From: Betaproteobacteria bacterium
GTDB lineage: Bacteria; Pseudomonadota; Gammaproteobacteria; Burkholderiales; Burkholderiaceae_C
DNA: 64,000 nt
Direction of reading: 5' to 3'
NCBI GenBank assembly: GCA_016704535.1
Contig: JADIZZ010000007.1
Span: forward strand, 186,001 to 250,000
Shown here: positions 8,332 through 15,286 of the stretch, in pieces
Position numbering within the stretch: position 1 is the first letter of the stretch
Layout: every line of letters starts with the position of its first letter
Notes under the pieces: generated by a model
What the model was told of the DNA's origin: nothing
Seen by the model: only the letters and a program-made list of their open reading frames with translations
Database searches by the model: none
Program-made: the position numbers and the translations under genes

Positions 8332-8363
8332 AAGCACTTAGCGGAAACGCTCGGTGCTTTTTT
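8332..8363 (+). terminator. Rho-independent terminator after the tRNA-Lys pair
   Basis: AAGCAC (8332-8337) pairs with GTGCTT (8354-8359), with an inner AGCG/CGCT stem and a GAAA loop, followed by six Ts at 8358-8363. It lies inside the element, so the element supplies a new terminator for the disrupted tRNA operon. Confidence 0.8.
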
Positions 8364-8426
8364 CTTGCCTATCCGCGGAAGCAGCGTCAGACTCTGCCGC
8401 TTGCTACCCGAAATCCTTCCCCCGCA

Positions 8427-8449
8427 GTAGCGGCGGTAGCGGCGGTAGC
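8427..8449 (+). repeat. GTAGCGGCG tandem repeat with two CGGTAGC motifs (left end of element)
   Basis: About 2.7 copies of the 9-base unit GTAGCGGCG lie just before the integrase gene. They contain CGGTAGC at 8434-8440 and 8443-8449. The same 7-mer occurs twice near the right end (11969-11975 and 11981-11987). These may be arm-type integrase or excisionase binding sites; this is inferred from position and symmetry only. Confidence 0.4.
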
Positions 8450-8479
8450 AGGTCCCGCAATTCAATCAGGGGAGAGCCG

Positions 8480-9667
8480 ATGGCAGCGGTGACCCAACGC
8501 GGCGCGAGGTGGCAGATCAGGATCAAGCACAAGCTCCTGCCCAAGCCGTTCTTCTACACGTTCGAAGACGAGGCAGCGGCACGGTCCTACGCACATCAGA
8601 TGGAAGCGGCACTGGCTGCAGGCATCGTCCCATTCGAGCTTCTTGACGCTAAGCCCAAGCCCAAAGATGCGGACGACCCGCTGGTCATCAAGATCATGCG
8701 GGACTACAGCAAAGCCGTGAACGTCGCGCCCTCCGACGAGGCTAACTTGAAGCTGCTGCTCACCCCGACAACTGGGCTAAGGTTCTCGCACATCACATAC
8801 CAGTGGGCACGGCAGTTCGTGGTAGACCTGAAGCTCAAGGACAACCTAGCGCCCGGCACGATCCGTAAGCGCGTCGAGTCGCTGGCTAGGGTGCTCGACT
8901 GGCACTTGCTCCAGGTCGCAGAGGCCACCAAGGGCAACGGCATCGCTATGCCGATGGCGAACCCGCTGAGACTTCTGCCGAGGGGCTACAGCCTGTACTC
9001 CAGCAACGATGCGAACGCCCTGGCGGGACAAGAGGGGAAGAAGGTTAAGACGGACGTGAAGCGCAACTTCAGGCTACCGGTCGAACAGGAGAAGCTGGTG
9101 CTGGCTGCGCTCGATGGGCTCCGTGAGGCCGAGGGGAAGAAGCCGCTCCCCTCCGACCCGGAACTGAAAGACCTTTACACCCTGCTCGTGAATACAGGTA
9201 TGCGGCTGTCAGAATGTTTCAAGCTGCGGGTGGGGCAGATCGATTTCACCGAGGAAGTCATCAACGTCGAGGGGTCGAAAGGACATCGCGGGGTGATTAA
9301 GCTCCGATTTGTGCCGATGGTTCCTGCGCTGGTCAGTATGTTGCGGGCCAAGACGCAAGACAAGCCATCAAAATCCCTCGTCTTTCCGTTCTGGAGCGGT
9401 ACGCCAGAGGACATTGGGCCGTGCAGTAGTTCACTGTCGAAGAAGTTTAGGAAGATCTTCGACCATGTAGGACTAAATCATCTGCGTGAGCATGACTTGC
9501 GTCACGAAGCGACATGCCGGTTCGTCACATACCGTACTGCGACAGGCGTGCCTATGTTCACAGAAACTGAGGTATGCAAAATCATGGGTTGGAACAGCAG
9601 CGCTTTGATGTTGCGATACGCTTCACTTAGAGGCCGCGACCTATCTGGTCTTTTCAATGCTACGTAG
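8480..9667 (+). CDS. Tyrosine-family site-specific integrase
   Basis: Phage/island-type recombinase of 395 aa that would insert and excise the element at tRNA-Lys. An N-terminal arm-binding region is followed by a SAM-like core-binding domain (about residues 70-150) and a C-terminal catalytic domain. Catalytic residues are visible: Arg in NTGMRLSECFKLR, H338 and R341 in HDLRH, W371 in MGWNSS, and the nucleophile Y380 in LMLRYASL. The start at 8480 (MAAVTQRGARW) is preceded by AGGGGAGAG. The frame is open back to 8354, but that part overlaps the terminator and repeats. It is the first gene inside attL, the usual place for an integrase. Confidence 0.93.
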   Translation: MAAVTQRGARWQIRIKHKLLPKPFFYTFEDEAAARSYAHQMEAALAAGIVPFELLDAKPKPKDADDPLVIKIMRDYSKAVNVAPSDEANLKLLLTPTTGLRFSHITYQWARQFVVDLKLKDNLAPGTIRKRVESLARVLDWHLLQVAEATKGNGIAMPMANPLRLLPRGYSLYSSNDANALAGQEGKKVKTDVKRNFRLPVEQEKLVLAALDGLREAEGKKPLPSDPELKDLYTLLVNTGMRLSECFKLRVGQIDFTEEVINVEGSKGHRGVIKLRFVPMVPALVSMLRAKTQDKPSKSLVFPFWSGTPEDIGPCSSSLSKKFRKIFDHVGLNHLREHDLRHEATCRFVTYRTATGVPMFTETEVCKIMGWNSSALMLRYASLRGRDLSGLFNAT

Positions 9668-9908
9668 TGTGGTGCGCTGCCCTGTTTTGTACTTATCGTT
9701 AACTGTGCGCAGCGCTCAGCTACGAGACCGGAAGCCTTGCCCAGGACGTTGTAGGCAGCTGGACCGTCGCTTGACGCGGAGATTGGCGAGATCGGGTGTC
9801 TGCTGCTTGGCGGGAGGTCGAGCGGCTCTTCCCGACCCATCAGAGACACACGCTGCTGTGAACTCGTAGCCCCGAAGCAGTCGGTCGCGCATCTAACGAT
9901 GCTCCCGA
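9668..9908. other. Non-coding stretch after the integrase
   Basis: No convincing gene is seen between the integrase stop and the transposase remnant. Short open frames exist on both strands but lack a ribosome site and recognisable similarity. It may be degraded mobile DNA. Confidence 0.4.
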
Positions 9909-10054
9909 AGGTGCCCGAACTGCGGCGGTGAGTTGAATACATCTCGGCCATCCTGGAGCAGTCGGTAACCGGGCGCACCCTCAACCACCTGGGGCTGCAG
10001 GCGCGGGCACCGCCGCGCGCGCCTGCCCGTGGCTAGGCGCTGCAGGCCGCCTGA
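9909..10054 (+). pseudogene. Remnant of an IS91-type transposase C-terminus
   Basis: In translation this stretch gives RCPNCGGEL, then, after a one-base frame change, ILEQSVTGRTLNHLGLQ and ARAPPRAPARG. An in-frame TAG at 10034-10036 follows, then ALQAA and a TGA at 10052-10054. The sequence HLGLQARAPPRAPARGQALQAA is typical of the end of IS91-like (Y2) transposases; here the Gln codon CAG has become TAG. The zinc-ribbon cysteines, the frameshift and the nonsense change show a decayed fragment with no start and no upstream catalytic domain. Confidence 0.65.
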
Positions 10055-10371
10055 CGCTGCCCAACCGTGACCGCTCATGCGACCCGGCGACCAGGGCCGC
10101 TAAAGTCGGCCGTGTAAGAGGGTGTGCGGAGCCGGTGAAAACAGTCAGGCATGGGCGGCCTTGGGTTAGGTCTATCTTCCGTCGAGTTTGTTTACAGTCC
10201 CACTGCGAGGCGCGCTCGCTGAGTGAGTGTTCTTTGGGCTAAGTGTTTGAAAACAATGAAAAATTGTGGCGCTCGGTGGCGCTGGCCGAAGCTGCTTCTT
10301 CATGGAGTCGTTGTTTGGATTGGCATCCGCCCGGTGCCATGCGACTTAGACTCTTTAAGGGGGATGTGATT
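10055..10371. other. AT-richer spacer upstream of the PEP-CTERM gene
   Basis: About 300 bases without a recognised gene. The sequence is less GC-rich than the chromosome and contains poly-A and poly-T tracts near 10,250, compatible with promoter DNA for the next gene. No clear -35/-10 pair could be fixed by eye. Confidence 0.35.
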
Positions 10372-11227
10372 GTGAAAGCTCCAGTATGGTCATCGACGCT
10401 TGCATTGGGTGCAGCGTGCCTGTTCTTCTCGTCGAGCGCCGTCTCGGCGCCCACGGTGATTTTTTGACAGCATCGGGCCGGCCGCGCTATCGCTGCCAAG
10501 TGCCGCTTTTCAGGCGCAGTCGACTAGAGAGGTGGGAGATCGAGTTCAATTCGGTGCAGGGTCGCGCGCGCTGGATTCGGTGACTGTGCGTATGGTGACT
10601 TGGGCCTACCAGTCGCAATGGCCGGCTCTGACCGACCCGACCGGTTGGACGCACCCCCTTACCTTCAATATCTACGGCGCCGGAACTGGTAGTCAGCCCG
10701 GGGCATTGTTCGCCACGCAGACGATGACCGCCCCGATTCCGTGGCGACCTGAGCCGGGTACGGGTGGCTGTGGCGGAACCACATGGGGGCCCGGAGATGG
10801 ACGATGCTTCAACGGTTTTGCGTTTGACGCCGTTTTCGATTTCTCAGCGATGAATATTGTTCTCCCTGAAGAGATCGTGTTTGGCATTGCGTACAACACC
10901 GAAACACACGGCTATCAGCCGACTGGGTCCGCAGGCCCATTCAATTCATTAAATGTCGGACTTACCTCGACCTCTGCTGCGCCGGCGGTTGGGACCGACT
11001 CTGATTCGGCAGACTATTTCAGGAACACCAGCTTTCAAGGCTTTCTTGGAACGCACACGATTAACCAGTTCTCAGGGGGTACTGGTGGATCTTGGACCAC
11101 CTACCGGCCAGCTGTGCAGTTCGTTAGTCAGGAAGCGCAGGTGCCTGTGCCGGGGACATTGGCTCTTGTAGCCCTTGCACTCGTAGGAGTCGGTGCGGTA
11201 CGCCGCACTGGCATCCAGAGGATTTGA
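10372..11227 (+). CDS. PEP-CTERM sorting-domain secreted protein (homopolymer frameshift)
   Basis: A GTG start at 10372, preceded by AAGGGGG, opens a signal peptide (KAPVWSSTLALGAACLFFSSSAVSA). The frame stops at 10466-10468, right after six Ts (10460-10465). With five Ts it continues as FDSIGPAALSLPSAAFQAQ into the long downstream frame to 11227, about 284 aa. The mature part has no catalytic motif that I recognise. The C-terminus VPVPGTLALVALALVGVGAVRR is a PEP-CTERM signal: a PxP-type motif, a membrane helix and basic residues. Such proteins are processed by exosortase and usually end up in extracellular matrix. No exosortase gene is in the window. It is cargo of the integrative element. 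Confidence 0.82.
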
Positions 11228-11450
11228 GCAAAGGAGGGGTCAGGTCTTTTTGCCTTTGCCCCCCACCTACTATCAGACCCCCATCCAGGGCGATCCGAGA
11301 ACCAAGTCCTGCTGAGTCTTGCGCCGCCTGCGGGCGGCGCAACCGCTTCAGGGCTCGCAGGCTTCGATGCTGCCCGTCACCACCGTCGGCTGATGGCCGA
11401 CTGCGTGAGTACGGCGTCGAGGGAACTCTACTCAGATGGCGGTCGCAGGT
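11228..11450. other. Intergenic stretch with GGGGTCAGGTCTTTTT motif
   Basis: The GGGGTCAGGTCTTTTT stretch at 11236-11251 resembles sequence often found at the edges of RAYT (REP-associated transposase) elements and their mobile repeats. A GCCGCC...GGCGGC hairpin lies near 11,320-11,340. No transposase gene accompanies it. No gene is seen on either strand up to the HTH gene. Confidence 0.35.
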
Positions 11451-11729
11451 TCAAGGTAGGTCTGGCAAAACGGGTGGTGGACGTTTCATCTGACGTTTCG
11501 GGCGATGGGCATCCGCAGGTTGCGCCGGTGCAACCCGCTCTTTGGCTTCTGTTGCCGCGAGCGCTCTAGCGGCCTCAAGCACTTGTGATCTTAGAAACAT
11601 CCATGATTTTCCGAGTTTGAGACCTGGAATAATACCGCGTCTTGCCAGGTCTTCGACAGTCTTATATTCGCAATGTAGCAGGAAGCTACAAGTATCGCTG
11701 TCAATCGTCTCGTCGTCATTAGCATCCAT
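11451..11729 (-). CDS. Small HTH_17 / excisionase-like DNA-binding protein
   Basis: A 92-aa protein with a MerR-like winged-helix DNA-binding fold: LLHCEYKTVEDLARRGIIPGLKLGKSWMFLRSQVLEAAR matches the HTH_17 layout (helix, turn, then a wing with KLGKSWMF, then LRSQVLEA). The tail is basic and Pro-rich. The start at 11729 (MDANDDETID) is preceded by AGGGGAA. Its small size and place close to the right attachment site, facing away from the integrase, suggest a recombination directionality factor or repressor of the element (inference). Confidence 0.7.
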   Translation of the reverse strand: MDANDDETIDSDTCSFLLHCEYKTVEDLARRGIIPGLKLGKSWMFLRSQVLEAARALAATEAKERVAPAQPADAHRPKRQMKRPPPVLPDLP

Positions 11730-12025
11730 TATTTCCCCTAGAGATATCAATAGATGCAGTATAGTGATAATGCTATGTGGACCGGATGGCTGCGAATACC
11801 ATTAACGCTAGGAGATAATAACCCTGTAGTAGGCGGATCCCTTGATCGGGTGTTCGCCGGTCAGCATGGTCCCCGACGAAGGTGCCATCGCCGGGTTGAC
11901 GCGGTGTGGCGCGCCGCCTGATCATGACCGATGCGACAGCATCTATCGGTCGGGCCAATTAAGTCAGTCGGTAGCTAATACGGTAGCACAGCTGTAAGTT
12001 GTTGATTTTAAACAATTGTTTCGGT
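11730..12025. other. AT-rich right end of the element, no gene seen
   Basis: This stretch contains the CGGTAGC pair at 11969-11987 and an inverted sequence around TTGTTGATTTTAAACAATTG (12000-12019). A 24-codon open frame on the minus strand (about 11,810-11,890) is not supported by any recognised family. Confidence 0.4.
11969..11987 (+). repeat. CGGTAGC pair near attR
   Basis: Two copies of CGGTAGC at 11969-11975 and 11981-11987, matching the 7-mer pair near attL. They are candidate integrase arm sites. The surrounding CAGTCGGTAG also resembles a tRNA D-arm, so vestigial tRNA sequence is another explanation. Confidence 0.35.
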
Positions 12026-12070
12026 CTCTTAATCCGTTGGTCGACAGTTCGAATCTGTCGGGGCCCACCA
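12026..12070 (+). repeat. attR: second copy of the 45-bp tRNA-Lys repeat
   Basis: Exact copy of 8270-8314, covering the tRNA-Lys(CTT) anticodon loop, T-arm and CCA end without the 5' half. It marks the right boundary of the element and is followed by the original tRNA terminator. Confidence 0.92.
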
Positions 12071-12077
12071 GACAAAT

Positions 12078-12115
12078 CAACGGCTTAGACAGCAATGTCT
12101 AGGCCGTTGGCCTTT
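12078..12115 (+). terminator. Original tRNA-Lys terminator, displaced by the element
   Basis: A 14-base stem (12078-12091 with 12096-12109, one G-T pair) closes a GCAA loop and is followed by GCCTTT. It directly follows the attR CCA, so it most likely served the tRNA operon before insertion. Confidence 0.85.
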
Positions 12116-12221
12116 GTGGCACAGCCACTTTCTTCGAAAGAAACCAGACGATGCAGATCCGTGAACCCGGCCGATGGCGTCTGAAAGTCGCGAGGCGTTG
12201 TTCCGTCAGACGGTCGGAGTG

Positions 12222-12962
12222 ATGAAGGGGCCTTTCGTCATCGCCGTCGCCGCGGGCCTGCTCAGTCTGCTGATCGCCTTCGCGCCCGCGGTGTGGCGAA
12301 TGCTGGGCCCGCCCCCCGTGGCCACACCCGCTGCGGCGCACGGTGCGCCCTGGCAGGTGGACCTGCCGGCGCCGGGTCAGTCGCGGGTGTTCGGCCTCAA
12401 CCTGCCCGGCAGCACGCTGGGGCAGGTCCGGCAGCGCTGGGGTGACGAGCTGGCGCTGGCGTTGATCGCCGGTGGTGGTGGCCCGCTGGCGCTGGAAGGC
12501 TATCTCGAGAAGTTCGAGGCCGGCGGTGTGAGTGGCCGGCTGCTGCTGGCCTTCGACGCCGAAACGACCACCGCCACGCTGGCGCGCTGGCAGGCCGCGC
12601 TGCCTGGCGTGCCGACGGCGTCGGGCACCCGGCGACACGCGCTGACCGCAGCGGCGCTGGCAGAACTGGCGGACGTGCGGCTCGTCGGCCTGAGTTTCAT
12701 CCCGGCGGCGCAACTCGACGCCGCCGTGCTGACCGCCCGCTTCGGCGAGCCGTCCGAGCGCATCGCCGGGGGTGAGCGGCTGGAGCACTGGCTCTATCCG
12801 CAGAGCGGCCTGGCGGTGGTGCTGGATGCGCAGGGACGCGATGTCCTGCAGTACGCCGCGCCAGCCGACTTCGAACGTCGCCTGGTGGCGCCGCTGCGCG
12901 CCACGCCTCTGCGCTGCGCTGAACTCAGCGCAGCGCCAGCCAGATCTCGTTGCGGCGCATGA
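12222..12962 (+). CDS. Hypothetical single-pass membrane-anchored protein
   Basis: A 246-aa product not assigned to a family. An N-terminal hydrophobic segment (FVIAVAAGLLSLLIAFAPAVW) acts as signal anchor, followed by a periplasmic region with alternating Ala/Leu-rich stretches and a conserved-looking block GLNLPGSTLGQVRQRWGDELALALI. A later segment, RFGEPSERI, with LEHWLYPQSGLAVVLDAQGRDVLQY resembles lipoproteins that carry an SmpA/BamE-like pattern, but this is not firm. The start at 12222 (MKGPFVIAV) is preferred over 12174 because GGAG precedes it. It lies just outside attR, and its end overlaps the convergent SOUL gene by 38 bases. Confidence 0.6.
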   Translation: MKGPFVIAVAAGLLSLLIAFAPAVWRMLGPPPVATPAAAHGAPWQVDLPAPGQSRVFGLNLPGSTLGQVRQRWGDELALALIAGGGGPLALEGYLEKFEAGGVSGRLLLAFDAETTTATLARWQAALPGVPTASGTRRHALTAAALAELADVRLVGLSFIPAAQLDAAVLTARFGEPSERIAGGERLEHWLYPQSGLAVVLDAQGRDVLQYAAPADFERRLVAPLRATPLRCAELSAAPARSRCGA

Positions 12963-13535
12963 ACCAAGGTGTCCATGGGCCGTTGTAGCGGGCCAGCACG
13001 GGCTCGCCCTGGGTCGCCAGATTGGCGTTGGCCAGTGTGGCCTGCAGCCGGGCCAGGTGCTCGTCGTAGTTGGCCTGCGACCAGGTGCCCGAGTAGCGGA
13101 TCACGGCGCGCCGTTCCGCCGGCACTTCGCGCAGCTGCACGCGCGGGTCCAGCGGCTCGGGCGCCGTGGCCAGCGTCACGCCCTGGGCAGCACGAACTGC
13201 ACACGCTGCCCGCCGGCGGTGCTGGCTTGTGTCACTGGCGCCGTCATCTCCAGCTTCACCGGCGGGCCAGCCGCGGCCTGGGTGACGGGCGCGGTCATCG
13301 CGAACTTCTTCTCCCCCTTGTTCTTGCCGAAGATGTAGCCGGCCAGGATGGGGAAGGCCTGGCTGCCGGCGTCGCCCGCGGTGGTGGCCAGCACCACCTC
13401 GGCCACCACGTAGGGCGCGTACTGCCGCAACTCCACACCATCGATGCTGCGCAGCAACTCGTGATCGGGTTCTTCGATGGCGTGGGACAAGGCGGGCAGG
13501 GCGGTGAAGGCAAGCAGGAAGAGGCGGCGGCGCAT
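12925..13535 (-). CDS. SOUL-family heme-binding protein, exported (single-base frameshift)
   Basis: SOUL/HBP fold protein of about 203 aa after repair. The signal peptide is MRRRLFLLAFTALPALSHA. Next come SIDGVELRQYAPYVVAEVVL, FGKNKGEKKFAMTAPV and KLEMTAPV, the two typical MTAPV repeats. The first frame stops at 13176 after VQFVLPRA. The rest (TLATAPEPLDPRVQLREVP, RYSGTW, RYNGPWTPWFMRRNEIW) lies in the next frame down to 12925. Adding one T at about 13184 on the plus strand (an A in the gene) restores LPKGVTLATAPEP. A role in heme or porphyrin binding is inferred from the family only. The start is 13535. Confidence 0.85.
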
Positions 13536-13646
13536 GGTGGTCTGGTCGGGTTCGAAGGCACGCAGCCTACGCCTCGAGCCGATGGCGTTGCCGCGGGAAG
13601 GGCTTGCCCGGCAGGCCGCGGCCACCGGCCCGCGGCGCCGCTCGCT

Positions 13647-13849
13647 TCAGGCGCCGAGAGAGCCGCGCGCGCGGTTGATGTCGTCGAAGGCCGCGAGCTG
13701 CGGACCTTCGACCACGAGCACCGAGTCGTCGTCGAAGGTGAAGAGCGTGGCCTCGCCCTCGTGTTCGACCAGGTCGGTCATCAACTCAGCCCACGCGTGG
13801 CGGCATCGGGGTCGGGGGTGGCGTGGATGAGGTCGGCGGCTTGGCTCAT
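13647..13849 (-). CDS. Small hypothetical protein, probably split by a frameshift
   Basis: Two short frames overlap at TGATG. MSQAADLIHATPDPDAATR (13849 to 13781) runs into MTDLVEHEGEATLFTFDDDS, ending in RGSLGA (13781 to 13647). One missing base near 13783 would join them into an acidic cytoplasmic protein of about 67 aa. Alternatively they are two translationally coupled peptides of 22 and 44 aa. No family is recognised. It lies between the SOUL gene and the uracil-type permease on the same strand. Confidence 0.45.
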
Positions 13850-13884
13850 CCGCTCAGCATAGCCGCCCGCGGCTGCCGCCGTCA

Positions 13885-15174
13885 TCAGGCCTGCTTGCCG
13901 CCGCGCCCCAGCAGCGCCCACAGCAGGATGGCGCCGAAGGTCGCGGTGCCGATGCCGCCCAGAGTGAAGCCGCCGAACTTCAGCGTGTAGTCGCCCGTGC
14001 CCAGCACCAGCGTGATGGCGGCCACCACCAGGTTGCGGTTGTCCGAGAAGTCGACCTTGTTGTCGACCCAGATCTTCGCGCCGGCCACCGCGATGAGGCC
14101 GAAGACGACGATCGACACGCCACCCATCACCGCCAGCGGAATGGCCTGTATCAGCGCGCCGAACTTGGGGCTGAAGCCCAGCAGGATGGCGATCAGCGCC
14201 GCGACGACGAAGGTGGCGGTGGAGTAGATCTTCGTTGCCGCCATGACGCCGATGTTCTCGGCGTAGGTCGTCACGCCGGTGCCGCCGCTGGCGCCCGAAA
14301 CCATCGTGGCCACGCCGTCGCCGACGAAGGCGCGGCCGATCAGCGGGTCGAGCTTGCGGCCGGTCATCGCGCTCACGGCCTTGATGTGGCCCAGGTTCTC
14401 GGCCACCAGGATGATGGCCACCGGCGCGATGAGCAGCATCGCGTTGCCGCTGAACACCGGCGCGGCAAAACCCGGCGCGCCGATCCAGGCGGCGTTGGCG
14501 ATGCCCGAGACGTCGATCGGCTTGCCCAGCCCGAGGCCGTTGGTCAGCAGCGCGTAGACCAGGCCGGCTACGATGAGGCCGACGAGGATCAGCAGCCGTT
14601 GCGTCATGCCGCGCGTGAACACCGCCACGCCAGCGACGCAGACGAAGGTCACGCCCTGCATCCAGGCGTCGAAGGGCGTGGGCGCCATGTTCTTGATCGG
14701 GATGCCGGCCAGGTTCAGGCCGATGACGGCGACCACCGCCCCCGTCACCACGGGCGGCATCAGGCGCTCGATCCAGCCCGTGCCGGTGGCCATCACCAGG
14801 AAGCCGATCAAGGTGTAGAGCGCGCCGCAGGCCACGATGCCACCCAGGGCGACACCCAGGTTGGCGTTCGGCCCCGGCCCGGCGTAACCCGTGGCGGCGA
14901 TGACGACGCCGATGAAGGCGAAGCTCGAGCCCAGGTAGCTGGGCACACGCCCGCCCACGAGCAGGAAGAAGATCAGCGTGCCCACGCCGCTCATCAGGAT
15001 GGCGACGTTGGGGTCGAAGCCCATCAGGATGGGCGCCAGCACGGTGGCGCCGAACATCGCGATGACGTGCTGCGCACCCATCGCGGCGGTCTGCGGCCAG
15101 GGCAGGCGTTCGTCGGGGGCGACCACGGCGCCTGGGGCCGGCTGCACTTCGCGCCAATGGAACATCGAACTCAT
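13885..15174 (-). CDS. NCS2 uracil/pyrimidine permease (UraA/RutG-like)
   Basis: Inner-membrane nucleobase:cation symporter of 429 aa with about 14 hydrophobic segments. The NCS2 signature region is VAENLGHIKAVSAMTGR, followed by IGRAFVGDGVATMVSGASGG, as in the uracil branch (UraA, RutG) rather than xanthine/uric-acid permeases. The N-terminal PDERLPWPQTAAMGAQHVIAMFGATVLAPIL is typical of uracil permeases. The start at 15174 gives the expected length. No rut or pyrimidine genes flank it, so the specificity is inferred from family alone. Confidence 0.88.
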   Translation of the reverse strand: MSSMFHWREVQPAPGAVVAPDERLPWPQTAAMGAQHVIAMFGATVLAPILMGFDPNVAILMSGVGTLIFFLLVGGRVPSYLGSSFAFIGVVIAATGYAGPGPNANLGVALGGIVACGALYTLIGFLVMATGTGWIERLMPPVVTGAVVAVIGLNLAGIPIKNMAPTPFDAWMQGVTFVCVAGVAVFTRGMTQRLLILVGLIVAGLVYALLTNGLGLGKPIDVSGIANAAWIGAPGFAAPVFSGNAMLLIAPVAIILVAENLGHIKAVSAMTGRKLDPLIGRAFVGDGVATMVSGASGGTGVTTYAENIGVMAATKIYSTATFVVAALIAILLGFSPKFGALIQAIPLAVMGGVSIVVFGLIAVAGAKIWVDNKVDFSDNRNLVVAAITLVLGTGDYTLKFGGFTLGGIGTATFGAILLWALLGRGGKQA

Positions 15175-15286
15175 CGGGGGTCCTTCCTGTCGTGCCCCGC
15201 GGCGGGGCGGTGGCTGCCGGCTTGCATGCGCCGTGCCAGGCCGGACCCCGAGGCTAAACCCTGGCGAGAGCCGGACGGCCCGGCGT

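Larger units (their letters stand above)
8270..12070 (+). mobile_element. Small integrative element in tRNA-Lys(CTT) (about 3.8 kb)
   Basis: The element is bounded by the 45-bp direct repeats. It carries a terminator just inside the left end, a tyrosine integrase, an IS91-type transposase remnant, a PEP-CTERM cargo gene and, near the right end on the other strand, an HTH_17/excisionase-like gene. The DNA reads as visibly less GC-rich than the flanks, notably around 10,150-10,400, 10,850-11,050 and 11,600-12,030. No conjugation, replication or capsid genes are seen, so it is probably a satellite-like or decayed island that depends on another element for transfer (inference). Confidence 0.85.

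Noticed and set aside
9502..9984. 160-aa minus-strand frame overlapping the integrase end
   Set aside because: Overlaps the catalytic end of the integrase, has no ribosome site and no family resemblance.
11960..12070. A third tRNA gene at the right end
   Set aside because: Only the 3' half of tRNA-Lys is present (attR); the D-arm-like CAGTCGGTAG upstream does not pair into a cloverleaf.
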